DNA of 27,604 nucleotides from CAWDPQ01 sp049642465 (GTDB lineage Bacteria > Acidobacteriota > Vicinamibacteria > Vicinamibacterales > 2-12-FULL-66-21). Shown here in pieces: positions 1 through 7,548 of the stretch. A program made the translations under genes and the position numbers. Below the pieces are notes generated by a model, which worked only from the letters and a program-made list of their open reading frames with translations, made no database searches and was not told the origin of the DNA. Location: contig JBAROV010000169.1 of the NCBI GenBank assembly GCA_049642465.1, positions 1-27,604 on the forward strand, written 5' to 3'. Numbering within the stretch: the first letter of the stretch is position 1; every line of letters begins with the position of its first letter.

Positions 1-2
1 GT

Positions 3-78
3 GGCTGGGTGAGAAATCCGGAAAAACAAACAGCATCGGTCTCTGCGCTGCTTGTTTTTCCGGATTTCTCACCCAGCC
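3..78. repeat. Long near-perfect inverted repeat (hairpin)
   Basis: Two 32-nt arms at 3-34 and 47-78 are reverse complements with one mismatch (30 against 51), around a 12-nt loop. The left arm begins GGCTGGGTGAGAAATCCGG. The AT-rich inner part of each arm gives T-runs near the loop rather than after the stem, so this is not a textbook intrinsic terminator. It could be a bidirectional transcription barrier or a dispersed palindromic (REP or MITE-like) element. What lies to the left of the window is unknown. Confidence 0.85.
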
Positions 79-80
79 GA

Positions 81-99
81 CGCCGGCCGAAGGCCGGCG
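81..99. repeat. Perfect 8-bp-stem GC hairpin
   Basis: CGCCGGCC at 81-88 and GGCCGGCG at 92-99 are perfect complements around a 3-nt loop. The hairpin lies two bases beyond the long inverted repeat and downstream of the leftward prmA operon, so it may add to a transcription stop. No U-tract follows on either strand. Confidence 0.7.
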
Positions 100-136
100 C
101 CCGGCACGGCCTCGTCGGCTGTTTGCACGCTAACGT

Positions 137-228
137 CTTCGTGAGCTTCGAGCCTTCGTGATCTTCGTGAAAGCCGAAGGCATTCCGTGGCTAGGGCGTC
201 GTGTCGTCGAGTCGTCGTGGCGTCGTGC
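137..228. repeat. Two short degenerate tandem arrays downstream of prmA
   Basis: At 137-171 a roughly 9-bp unit of the form CTTCGTGAN is repeated four times with drift. At 197-228 a GTCGTG/TCGTCG pattern is repeated; it is the same octamer family that flanks the GxxExxY gene near 22.8-23.3 kb. No gene is supported between 1 and 277. Confidence 0.6.
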
Positions 229-244
229 ATGCCGCAGGCAGCCC

Positions 245-265
245 GTCACGCCGTGGCAGCGTGAC
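245..265 (-). terminator. Possible terminator hairpin after prmA
   Basis: GTCACGC at 245-251 pairs with GCGTGAC at 259-265 around a 7-nt loop. The hairpin begins 12 nt beyond the prmA stop codon in the direction of transcription. There is no clear T-run, so intrinsic termination is uncertain. Confidence 0.4.
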
Positions 266-277
266 AGCGAACAGCGC

Positions 278-1132
278 TCAAACCAGCACCAGCCCCAGCC
301 ACCCGTCTTCTTCCGCGGCCTCGACGACCGCCTTGCTGGGTCCAAAGGCTTCGACCACGCGATCGCGCTCGTCAACCGTGAATCCTGCGACAATGAGCGC
401 GCCACCGGGCTTGACCAGAGCCATCAGCCGTGGCGCGTGACGCTGCAGCAGCGACCCTGTCAGGTTTGCTGTAACGACGTCGGCGGGCGCGAGCGTCGCA
501 TCCGAGACGTCGCGGATGTGTGCCTCGACGATCGAGTCCACCTGATTTCTGGCAACGTTCTCGCGAGCATTCTCGATGGCATCCGGATCCGCGTCGATGG
601 CTGACACGTAAACAGCACCCAGTTTTGCTCCCGTAATCGCCAGCACACCGGACCCGGTCCCCACATCAACCATCGTCCGGCCGCGAAGATCGCGGTTTTG
701 CAGCAGCACGATGCAGAGACGCGTGGACTGATGGTGACCCGTCCCAAAGCCGCGGGAGGGTTCAATGACGACGAGCGTGACACCCGGGCGCAGACGGTCG
801 CTACGCGGCACATCCCAGGGGGGCGCGATGATGACGTTGCCGATTTGAATCGCTGGCAGATCGGCCTGAGTGCGCCGCGCCCAGTCCTCGTCCTCGATTT
901 CGGTGCGTTCGATTTGAATGTGGCCAGACGTCGCCAGGTGGCCGATGGCCTCGGCAGCGCGGTCGCGCGCCTGCGGATCGCCAAAGTGCGCGGTCCAACG
1001 CAGCGGATACACCGGGTCGTCTTCGTGGATTGAGATGAGATCGAAGTCGGAGAGAAGCGCGACGAGACCGTCGCGATCCACCGCGGTGATCGTCTCGTCA
1101 AACGACAGCAGGAGCGCCGCCGAAGGCTGCAA
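278..1132 (-). CDS. prmA: Ribosomal protein L11 methyltransferase PrmA
   Basis: A SAM-dependent methyltransferase, expected to modify ribosomal protein L11 in the cytoplasm. The C-terminal domain has the PrmA hallmark GFGTGHHQSTRL, then SAM motif I VDVGTGSGVLAITGAKLGA, and an ANLTGSLL segment in the position of the family's catalytic N-L motif. The frame stays open into dnaJ, but homology-like sequence begins close to the dnaJ stop. The TTG at 1132 (then QPSAALLL) gives about 284 residues, normal for the family, with no Shine-Dalgarno sequence visible. The exact start is therefore uncertain, while the identity is firm. It is the last gene of the hrcA-grpE-dnaJ-prmA run, 5 nt after dnaJ. Confidence 0.9.
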   Translation of the reverse strand: MQPSAALLLSFDETITAVDRDGLVALLSDFDLISIHEDDPVYPLRWTAHFGDPQARDRAAEAIGHLATSGHIQIERTEIEDEDWARRTQADLPAIQIGNVIIAPPWDVPRSDRLRPGVTLVVIEPSRGFGTGHHQSTRLCIVLLQNRDLRGRTMVDVGTGSGVLAITGAKLGAVYVSAIDADPDAIENARENVARNQVDSIVEAHIRDVSDATLAPADVVTANLTGSLLQRHAPRLMALVKPGGALIVAGFTVDERDRVVEAFGPSKAVVEAAEEDGWLGLVLV

Positions 1133-1137
1133 GGGGA

Positions 1138-2286
1138 CTAACCGAACATGTCTTTCACACGCTCGAAGAAAGGCTTGTCTTCGCCTTCCGTTTCGAGGAG
1201 CGCCCCAGGATCTGCGGGAAGTGTCCGGGCGAGTTCCTCGAGGAGGTGCTTCTGGTCCTTGTTCAGTTTCTTGGGGACCGCGACTTTTGCGATCACGAAC
1301 AAGTCGCCGTGTCCGCGACCCGACACGTTGGGCATGCCCTTGCCGCGCAGCTTGAAACGGTGACCTGCCTGCGTTCCCGCGGGGATATGCAACTCCTCCC
1401 GTCCGTTGAGCGTTGGAACCTTGACGTTCCCGCCAAGCGCGAGCGTGGGGAAACTGATCGGCAGCTCGCAATAGAGATCGTCGTCTTCGCGATGGAAGAA
1501 GCTGTGCTCCTGAACGTGGACGACGACGTAGAGATCCCCGGGAGGACCGCCGGCGCTGCCATGTTCTCCTTCACCGTAGAGACGCAGCCGCTGTCCTGTC
1601 GCGATGCCGGCAGGAATCTTGACCGTGAGTTTGCGTTCGCGACTGACGCGCCCTGCGCCGCGGCACCCGGTGCAAGGCTTGGATATGGTTTTTCCGGTTC
1701 CGCGGCAATTCGAACAGGGACGCGCAACCGTGAGGAAGCCTTGCTGATATCGGAGTTGCCCCGTCCCACGACATTGAGCACACGTCTCTGCGGTGGTGCC
1801 CGGCGCCGCGCCCGAGCCCTTGCACGTGTCGCAGGTTTCCTCGCGCGGAATCTGGATCGTGGTTTCTGCACCCTTGGCAGATTCCTCGAACGAGATTTCG
1901 AGATCGTAACGAAGATCGGCGCCGCGCTGAGGCCCGCCGCGTCGGCGGCGCGAACCGAAGATGTCGCCAAACCCGAAGACGTCTCCGAGCCCTGCGAAGA
2001 TGTCGGAAAAATCAGCGAAGATGGTCGGGTCGAAACCCGCACCCGCGCCTGCGCCCGCTCCGCTGACGCCAGCGTGGCCGAAGCGGTCGTAGAGCGCGCG
2101 CTTTTCCGACTCGGCCAGCACGGCGTACGCCTCGGCCGCTTCCTTGAATCGCTCTTCCGCCTGCTTGTCTCCGGGATTGCGATCCGGATGGTATTGCATC
2201 GCAAGCTTGCGGTAGGCGCTTTTGATTTGCTGATCGGTGGCTTCGCGTGCGACTCCGAGCACCTCGTAGTAATCGCGTTTGCTCAC
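1138..2286 (-). CDS. dnaJ: Chaperone protein DnaJ (type I Hsp40)
   Basis: Co-chaperone that delivers substrates to DnaK and stimulates its ATPase. The 382 residues show the full type I layout. An N-terminal J domain carries HPD at residues 33-35, followed by a Gly/Ala- and Phe-rich linker with repeated GAGAGAG and DIFG-type motifs. Four zinc-finger repeats follow: CDTCKGSG, CAQCRGTG, CSNCRGTG and CTGCRGAG. The C-terminal substrate-binding domains complete it. The start is GTG, overlapping the grpE stop by 4 nt (GTGA), which implies translational coupling. dnaK, often between grpE and dnaJ, is absent from this operon. Confidence 0.98.
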   Translation of the reverse strand: MSKRDYYEVLGVAREATDQQIKSAYRKLAMQYHPDRNPGDKQAEERFKEAAEAYAVLAESEKRALYDRFGHAGVSGAGAGAGAGFDPTIFADFSDIFAGLGDVFGFGDIFGSRRRRGGPQRGADLRYDLEISFEESAKGAETTIQIPREETCDTCKGSGAAPGTTAETCAQCRGTGQLRYQQGFLTVARPCSNCRGTGKTISKPCTGCRGAGRVSRERKLTVKIPAGIATGQRLRLYGEGEHGSAGGPPGDLYVVVHVQEHSFFHREDDDLYCELPISFPTLALGGNVKVPTLNGREELHIPAGTQAGHRFKLRGKGMPNVSGRGHGDLFVIAKVAVPKKLNKDQKHLLEELARTLPADPGALLETEGEDKPFFERVKDMFG

Positions 2287-2834
2287 GCCTGTCCCTTCGC
2301 AACCTTGACCATCGTCGGACGCAGCAGCCGGTCACCCAGCAGATAGCCCTTTCTGAACTCCTCGATCACCTCGCCGTCCCGGCGTCCTTCTGCCGGCTCG
2401 TAGGAGACCGCCTGGTGATAGTAGGGATCGAAGTCCGCGCCGAGCGCTTCGATCGGACGAACACCGCGTTTGTGCAGGACGTCGAGCAGTCGTCGATACA
2501 TCAGTTCGACTCCGCGGCGATACGCGTTGTCTTCGCCACCGCCGGCCCCGCCTTCGCGCTTCGCGCTATCGGGGGCTAGCAGCGCTCGTTCGAAGTCATC
2601 TACGAGCGGCAACAGTTCCGCGATGAGATCCGACGCCGCAGCTTCGGAAACCGACTGACGTTCCCGTTCCGTGCGCTTACGGAAGTTATCGAACTCGGCG
2701 GTCTTGCGCAGCAGCAGGTCGTAGTACTCGTCGCGCTGTTTCTCCGCCTCGTTCTGCGCCGGAACATCGGCGGCATCCGCGGCCGTCTCCGCCGCCTGAG
2801 AAGGGAATTCCGATTCAGAGGTGTGTTTCGCCAT
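2283..2834 (-). CDS. grpE: Nucleotide exchange factor GrpE
   Basis: GrpE drives ADP release from DnaK. The 183-residue protein has the expected acidic, Ala-rich disordered N-terminus (about residues 1-30) and a long helical region with FDNFRKRTERER. The C-terminal beta domain has DPYYHQAVSYEPAEGR and ends LLRPTMVKVAKGQA. It starts with ATG 2 nt after the hrcA stop and overlaps dnaJ by 4 nt, so it sits inside the CIRCE-controlled operon. Confidence 0.97.
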   Translation of the reverse strand: MAKHTSESEFPSQAAETAADAADVPAQNEAEKQRDEYYDLLLRKTAEFDNFRKRTERERQSVSEAAASDLIAELLPLVDDFERALLAPDSAKREGGAGGGEDNAYRRGVELMYRRLLDVLHKRGVRPIEALGADFDPYYHQAVSYEPAEGRRDGEVIEEFRKGYLLGDRLLRPTMVKVAKGQA

Positions 2835-2836
2835 GC

Positions 2837-3880
2837 TTACGATTTTGACGCCATTCTGCTGATTATTTGCGACAGACTTTCGACGGCGTGGATTGCCCGC
2901 GAGTAGCGCATCCGCCTGGGCCCGATTACCCCGACAGCTCCGTTGCCGTTTCCGCCGGAGTATGTCGATACGACCAGGCTGAATCGCTGGAGATCGGGCG
3001 AATGATGTTCGGAGCCGATCACGATAGTTAAACCGTCGCCGCCCATGTAGTCGTCCAGCAGCTGTACCAGACGTGTCTTCTCCTCAATCATCCTGAGCAG
3101 GGTCCGCAATGTCTCGAGCGTGACGTCCGCATCTTCGCCGACGTCGACGTCATCCAGGAGGAGCGATGTGCCTTGCACGTAAACAACAGGCGACGCTTCG
3201 AAGTCGGCCAAAGTGGTGCTCGCGAGCTGCAACGCCCGCGCCATGAGCGCGTCGTAAAGGGTGCGTTCCTCGCGCAGCCGTTCGAGCACGGCTTCGCGGA
3301 TCTCCAGGAGCGATCGACCCCTGAATTCGGTATTCAGGTAGTTTGCAGCCTGCTGTAGCTCGACTGCGCCATATCGCTCGCTGGGTTCCACGACCTTGTG
3401 AGAGATGTGGTTGCCCGCGACGATGACGACGAGGACTTTGCCCCCGTCGAGCTGCACGAAATCAAGGCGATCGAGGATCGTTGATTCCGGTGACGGAGCA
3501 ATCGCAAACCCGAGTTGGTGCGAGACTCGAGAAAGCTCCTGAGATACGTGAGACAGGAGATCGTCAACCGTGCCGGCCCGGCGGAGTCGCGCTTCCAACT
3601 GAGGCGCAGTTCGTGGCGCGCGCCGTTCGGTCAGCAATTGGTCAACGTACGCTCGATAGCCGAGGTCGGTCGGCACACGACCCGCGGAGGTGTGCGGCTG
3701 GTGCACGAACCCCTGCTCTTCGAGGCGCGCGAGCACATTTCTCAAAGTGGCCGACGAGACACCAAATCCACGGTTTGCGAGCCAAAGCGACGATACCGGC
3801 TCGCCTTCGTCAATGTAGGCTTGCACCAGAACATCGAGGATGCGTCTATCCCGTTCCGTTAGTGCAGGATGGGTGGACAT
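2837..3880 (-). CDS. hrcA: Heat-inducible transcription repressor HrcA
   Basis: Repressor of class I heat-shock genes that binds the CIRCE inverted repeat. The 347 residues contain the N-terminal winged helix with SSATLRNVLARLEEQGFVHQ and the signature PHTSAGRVPTDLGYRAYVDQ. The C-terminal end of the family, GVIGPRRMRYSRAI, is also present. The ATG at 3880 lies only 6 nt after the CIRCE element, so the operator covers the ribosome-binding region, and no strong Shine-Dalgarno sequence is seen. As first gene of its own operon it should be autoregulated. Confidence 0.97.
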   Translation of the reverse strand: MSTHPALTERDRRILDVLVQAYIDEGEPVSSLWLANRGFGVSSATLRNVLARLEEQGFVHQPHTSAGRVPTDLGYRAYVDQLLTERRAPRTAPQLEARLRRAGTVDDLLSHVSQELSRVSHQLGFAIAPSPESTILDRLDFVQLDGGKVLVVIVAGNHISHKVVEPSERYGAVELQQAANYLNTEFRGRSLLEIREAVLERLREERTLYDALMARALQLASTTLADFEASPVVYVQGTSLLLDDVDVGEDADVTLETLRTLLRMIEEKTRLVQLLDDYMGGDGLTIVIGSEHHSPDLQRFSLVVSTYSGGNGNGAVGVIGPRRMRYSRAIHAVESLSQIISRMASKS

Positions 3881-3886
3881 GGGGTC

Positions 3887-3913
3887 TTAGCAATCAAGCT
3901 TCACGACTGCTAA
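3887..3913 (-). promoter_or_regulatory. CIRCE operator (HrcA binding site)
   Basis: On the plus strand TTAGCAATC at 3887-3895, nine spacer bases and GACTGCTAA at 3905-3913 match the CIRCE consensus TTAGCACTC-N9-GAGTGCTAA with one change in each arm. The position directly upstream of hrcA and downstream of a TATAAT box fits autoregulation of hrcA-grpE-dnaJ-prmA. Confidence 0.93.
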
Positions 3914-3915
3914 AC

Positions 3916-3921
3916 ATTATA
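3916..3921 (-). promoter_or_regulatory. -10 box of the hrcA operon
   Basis: A perfect TATAAT is read on the minus strand, directly followed by the CIRCE element, so transcription would start inside the operator. No convincing -35 box is visible 16-18 nt upstream, where the DNA belongs to the adjacent hairpin repeat. Confidence 0.65.
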
Positions 3922-3936
3922 CCTGATCGTTTGCTT

Positions 3937-4022
3937 GCCCACCGTAGCGTCACGCGAAAGTGGGCCCACCGTAGCTTCAGCGGACCGCGGGCTTGCCCAC
4001 CGTAGCTTTAGCGGAGGTGGGC
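3937..4022. repeat. Three tandem GCCCACCGTAGC hairpin repeats
   Basis: Copies at 3937-3965, 3964-3992 and 3995-4022 each begin GCCCACCGTAGC and end in GTGGGC or GCGGGC. Copies 1 and 3 fold as GCCCAC/GTGGGC stems; copy 2 is less perfect. Copy 3 runs into the 3' end of the amidohydrolase gene and encodes its last residues and TAA stop. The upstream end abuts the hrcA promoter region. The element looks like a dispersed palindromic family. Confidence 0.85.
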
Positions 4023-5336
4023 TCTACCGGCAAGGTCGCGAGCGGCCGCCGCCGCGTTCGCCGCGACCTCGACCTTATCGACCCGTGCGAGGGAAAACTC
4101 GTCCACGAGGATGTCGCCATCGACCATGGTCAGCCGGACATCAGCTCCGCGGGCGGCGTAGACGATGGCGCTGTACGGCTCTGGAGCGGTAGCGAGGTGA
4201 GGGTGCTGCCGATCGATCAGGATCAGGTCTGCGCGATAGCCGGGAACGATGGCACCAAGCTCGTCGGCAAGGCCCAACGCCCGAGCGCCCTCGCGCGTAG
4301 CCATCCAGACGACGTCGCGGGCGGGGAGCGCACCCGGCTGCAACCGGACTGCCTGGAGGGTGGCCGCGAGTCGCATCTCGTCGAACATATCGAGACGATT
4401 GTTACAGGCTGCGCCGTCGGCGCCGAGCGAAACTGAGATTCCGCGAGCGCGCATTTCCACAATCGGGGCGATTCCGGATCCCAGTTTCAGGTTTGACCCG
4501 GGGCAGTGCAGGACTTTCACGCCACGCTCGGCGAGCAGCTGCTGTTCGGCGTCGGTCGCCCACACGCAGTGCGCCGCGCACAATCGCGATGTCGCCAGAC
4601 CGGTGTCCGCCAGGTACTCGAGATTCGAAAATCCTCCCGATAAACGGCGAACGACTTCCACCTCCTCCCTGTTCTCGGATGCATGGGTATGCACGAGCGT
4701 GTGGTCTTTGCCGGAGAGCACCGCCACGGCTTCGAGCAGGCTGCGCGAACACGAGACGGCGAAGCGCGGTGCGAATGCGGCACGGAGGCGGCCCTGTGCG
4801 GCACCATCCCAACGCTTCTTCAATGCAAGGCTTTCGTCGATTGACGCGCTCGTATCTTCTCTGAGGCGAGCGGGTGTCGCGGCGTCCGCAGCATCCATCA
4901 TGCACTTGCCAACGGTCGCCCTGAGCCCCGTATCGGCGAGCGTTTCAAAGACGACGTCCGTATCGTGCACGGTCTCCATCGTCAACACGCTGGTCGTTCC
5001 GGACAGGAGGAGTTCAGCCGCCGCGAGTTGCACTGAAGCGCGCAGCGTTGCCGGCGTATGCGCCGCTTCCATGGGCCAGACGCGCCGTCGTAGCCAGTCG
5101 AGCAGCGGCATGTCGTCCGCGTAACCGCGGAAGAGCGTTTGACACAAGTGAATGTGAGTCTGGATGAAACCCGGCAGCAGATAGCCACCCGCAGCATCGA
5201 TGGTTCGATGGTGCGGTTCATCAACCGTGTTTCCGACGGTTGCGATTCGCCCGTTGCGCACTGAGACGTCGCCCTGGATCACTTCCAGGCGATCGTTCAT
5301 GGTGACGATGGTGGCGTTGCGGATGAGAACCGACAA
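4008..5336 (-). CDS. Amidohydrolase, MTA/SAH- or 5'-deoxyadenosine-deaminase-like
   Basis: A 442-residue metal-dependent deaminase of the amidohydrolase superfamily. The metal and catalytic set is visible: H61 and H63 in GFIQTHIHLCQTLFRG, H218 and E221 in HTHASENREE, H256 in AAHCVW, HCPGSNLKLGSG, and D307 in LGADGAACNN. This fits the MTA/SAH/5'-deoxyadenosine deaminase group, which hydrolyses an amino group from adenosine-type purines; related families include guanine and 8-oxoguanine deaminases, so the substrate is not fixed by sequence. The start is TTG, with GAAGGGA just upstream. It follows xdhC by 35 nt on the same strand, which hints at purine handling. The last codons and stop come from a hairpin repeat. 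Confidence 0.88.
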   Translation of the reverse strand: MSVLIRNATIVTMNDRLEVIQGDVSVRNGRIATVGNTVDEPHHRTIDAAGGYLLPGFIQTHIHLCQTLFRGYADDMPLLDWLRRRVWPMEAAHTPATLRASVQLAAAELLLSGTTSVLTMETVHDTDVVFETLADTGLRATVGKCMMDAADAATPARLREDTSASIDESLALKKRWDGAAQGRLRAAFAPRFAVSCSRSLLEAVAVLSGKDHTLVHTHASENREEVEVVRRLSGGFSNLEYLADTGLATSRLCAAHCVWATDAEQQLLAERGVKVLHCPGSNLKLGSGIAPIVEMRARGISVSLGADGAACNNRLDMFDEMRLAATLQAVRLQPGALPARDVVWMATREGARALGLADELGAIVPGYRADLILIDRQHPHLATAPEPYSAIVYAARGADVRLTMVDGDILVDEFSLARVDKVEVAANAAAAARDLAGRAHLR

Positions 5337-5339
5337 GGT

Positions 5340-5372
5340 CCCTTCGACTCGCTTCGCTCGCTCAGGGCAGGC
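5340..5372. repeat. Probable dispersed intergenic repeat between xdhC and the amidohydrolase
   Basis: The sequence beginning CCCTTCGACTCGCTTCGCTC and ending CAGGGCAGGC fills the whole gap between these genes. It reaches into the xdhC stop codon and supplies the GAAGGGA ribosome-binding region of the amidohydrolase. I recall similar intergenic sequence from other high-GC environmental genomes but cannot verify this here. Confidence 0.35.
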
Positions 5373-6202
5373 TACTCGTGCTCACGAAGCGATCGAATGC
5401 GATCGACGTTCACGCCTTTCATGGACTGCGAACGATCGGCCACTCCGCGCCGCACGGCAATCATCTCGGCGACGATGCTGATAGCGATTTCGGCCGGGGT
5501 CACGGCGCCGATCGCGAGACCGATCGGCGCGCGGACGCGTTCCAGGCACTCGGCGGGCATGCCTTCTGCGGCGAGGGCATCAAAGATGCGCGCCACCTTG
5601 GCGCGACTTCCAATCAGGCCGAGGTATTTGAAGTCGCGGGCCGCCAGGGCGCGCATGGCCTCGAGGTCGTGTTGATGGCCGCGCGTCACGATGGCGACGA
5701 ATGCGGCAGGGGGGATGTCGGCGGTGTGCAGCCATTCATCCAGCGGCGCCACGATGATGTCGCGGGCGTTGGGAAAGCGCTCGCGGTTGGCGAACTTCTC
5801 GCGATCGTCCACGACGTCGACGCGGAAGCCGGCATCCTCAGCGGCGCGCGCGAGATGAAAACCCACGTGTCCGGCGCCAATCACGTAAAGCTGGGGAGTC
5901 GGCGCCAGCGGATCGATATGGACGTCCATTTGACCTCCGCAGACGAGGCCATTCTCCTGAGCGAAGTCGTCGTTCAACTCGTAGTGGAGCAGTGCCGATC
6001 GCCCCGTCGTCAAGGCGTCGCGCGCCTTCCAGAACGCGTCATTCTCATAGCAGCCGCCACCGATCGTGCCGATGGTCCGGCCGTCGGCAAACACCAGCAT
6101 CTTCGCGCCGACGCGCTGCGGTGTCGAGCCGCGCGCGCGCACAATCGTCACCAGCGCAACCGCTTCGCCGCGCTTGAGCGCCGCCGCCGCCGCAGAGAGC
6201 AC
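5372..6202 (-). CDS. xdhC: XdhC/CoxI family protein
   Basis: XdhC-type proteins bind and insert the sulfurated molybdenum cofactor into xanthine-dehydrogenase or CO-dehydrogenase-type enzymes. The 276 residues carry the N-terminal XdhC_CoxI motifs RGSTPQRVGAKMLV, GTIGGGCYE and CGGQMDV. A Rossmann domain follows with VIGAGHVGFHLA, VTRGHQHD, LIGSRAK and RAPIGLAIGAVTPAEIAISI. The start is GTG, 8 nt after the parvulin stop, with GAAGAA just upstream. No molybdenum hydroxylase subunit is in the window, so its client enzyme must be encoded elsewhere. Confidence 0.93.
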   Translation of the reverse strand: MLSAAAAALKRGEAVALVTIVRARGSTPQRVGAKMLVFADGRTIGTIGGGCYENDAFWKARDALTTGRSALLHYELNDDFAQENGLVCGGQMDVHIDPLAPTPQLYVIGAGHVGFHLARAAEDAGFRVDVVDDREKFANRERFPNARDIIVAPLDEWLHTADIPPAAFVAIVTRGHQHDLEAMRALAARDFKYLGLIGSRAKVARIFDALAAEGMPAECLERVRAPIGLAIGAVTPAEIAISIVAEMIAVRRGVADRSQSMKGVNVDRIRSLREHE

Positions 6203-6210
6203 TTCTTCGT

Positions 6211-7284
6211 TCAGATCAACACCTCGATGCGCGCGCGCTTCTTGGCCTCGTCCACGAACTGAGTCGCACGGTCCTGTTTTTTCTGCGACGACAGAAACTC
6301 GACAATCTGCCGGCTGACTTGCTCGAACGGCACCGTTGTCGCGGGCTTGCGGTCGGTTACCTTGAGGATGTGATAGCCGAATTGCGTCGTCACGACGTCG
6401 CTAATCTGGCCCGGCTTCAGGGAGAAGGCGGTTTCCGAGAAGGCGGGAACCATCTCTCCCTTCTCGAAGTACCCGAGATCGCCTCCCTGCTGCGCGCTGC
6501 CGTCCTGCGAGTGCTGTTTCGCGAGCGCCGCGAAGTTTTCGCCGCTGCGAGCGCGTTTGAGGAGGCCGGCGATTCGCGTTCGCGCCTGCTTTTTCGTGGG
6601 TTCCGGTGCGTTTGGATCAATGCGGAGCAGGATGTGACTGGCGCGAACGCTGTCTCCTTGCTTGAACTTTTCGGGGTTCTTCTGGTAGAAGTCGCGCGCC
6701 TCCGCGTCCGTTGCGGTGCCGACGTCCGCGACCTGGGCTTCCATCATTTTCTCGATCGTGAGCTGGACTTTCGCATCCGTCCGGAGTTGTTCTGCGGACA
6801 TGTTCCTGGCCTCGAGCGCCTTTTGAAAGTCGGCGTCGCTTGCCGGTCCGCGCATCTGCTTGATGCGCTCGTCGATCTCTCCATCGGTCACGGTCACGTT
6901 TTTGGCCTTCGCTTCCTGGGTCATCACCGTATACGTGATCAGCTGATCGAGCAGATTTCGCAAAACCTGATCGCGGCGCTCGGCGGGAATGGGACCATTG
7001 CCGATTTCGATGTTTCGAACAAGCCGATCGAAGTCGGTTTTGGTGACGGCCTCGCCGTTCACGCGCGCCAGCACGTCGGGGAGCAGCACCGGCATCGGCT
7101 TTGGCGGAGCCGGAGGTGTGTCGGGCGCCTGGGCCGGCTTGGCGGTCGTGCCGGAAGTGGCGGCGGTATTCGATTGAGCGGCCGGCGGCTTGCGACAGGA
7201 GGCGGCCACCGCCAGAGCGACGATCAAAACGAGTAGGAAGGGTTGCTTGTTCAAATTGACACCAAGTCGCGCACGGCCTTTCAA
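6211..7284 (-). CDS. Parvulin-type peptidylprolyl isomerase, probable lipoprotein (PpiC/SurA-like)
   Basis: A periplasmic or membrane-anchored folding factor. The N-terminus has a hydrophobic segment (FLLVLIVALAVAASC) ending in a lipobox-like AASC, then a Pro/Ala/Thr-rich linker. A SurA_N-like helical region follows (VLARVNGEAVTKTDFDRLV). The parvulin domain shows ASHILLRI, FAALAKQHSQDGSAQQGGDL and FGYHILKV. The longest frame starts at a TTG; a second TTG ten codons later would give a more typical short signal peptide, so the start is open. It is the first gene of a likely run with xdhC and the amidohydrolase. Confidence 0.92.
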   Translation of the reverse strand: MKGRARLGVNLNKQPFLLVLIVALAVAASCRKPPAAQSNTAATSGTTAKPAQAPDTPPAPPKPMPVLLPDVLARVNGEAVTKTDFDRLVRNIEIGNGPIPAERRDQVLRNLLDQLITYTVMTQEAKAKNVTVTDGEIDERIKQMRGPASDADFQKALEARNMSAEQLRTDAKVQLTIEKMMEAQVADVGTATDAEARDFYQKNPEKFKQGDSVRASHILLRIDPNAPEPTKKQARTRIAGLLKRARSGENFAALAKQHSQDGSAQQGGDLGYFEKGEMVPAFSETAFSLKPGQISDVVTTQFGYHILKVTDRKPATTVPFEQVSRQIVEFLSSQKKQDRATQFVDEAKKRARIEVLI

Positions 7285-7331
7285 ATCGCTGGTCGACTGA
7301 CAAGTTTACTACCCACCGACTGTGACTAGAA

Positions 7332-7347
7332 CCGGGTTTCAACCCGG
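7332..7347. repeat. Palindrome CCGGGTTTCAACCCGG
   Basis: A near-perfect hairpin in the 264-nt gap between the parvulin gene and the penicillin-binding protein gene. It could be a terminator stem or a dispersed palindrome; no T-run follows on either strand. Confidence 0.5.
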
Positions 7348-7496
7348 CTGGCCGGCGACGCCTGAGTCAACGGATGTCGAGGGTGATCGCGGCGCAGCCA
7401 CATCGGGTCCGCGGCGCCGCGGTAGTCGCAGACCGGTTACCGGCGACTGACAAGCGTAAGGTCGGACCAGCGACCACCGACTGATGAGCGTCAGAC

Positions 7497-7531
7497 GCGA
7501 CTAGCGACTGACGACTAGCGACTGGCGACTG
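7497..7531. repeat. Heptamer tandem array (GCGACTA/GCGACTG)
   Basis: Five consecutive 7-bp units of the form RCGACTR lie just downstream of the penicillin-binding protein stop. Looser copies of the same words occur through the gap: CGACTGACAAG at 7294-7304 and 7444-7454, and CACCGACTG at 7314-7322 and 7475-7483. The gap 7285-7548 holds no supportable gene. Confidence 0.7.
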
Positions 7532-7548
7532 TCAGCGATAGCGCCCCT

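Noticed and set aside
1133..1471. N-terminal extension of prmA into dnaJ
   Set aside because: It is Arg-rich out-of-frame dnaJ sequence; PrmA-like sequence starts close to the TTG at 1132.
1246..2346. Open frame of 366 codons on the plus strand, antisense to dnaJ
   Set aside because: It mirrors dnaJ codon structure in a high-GC gene; the translation shows no family motif and dnaJ is certain.
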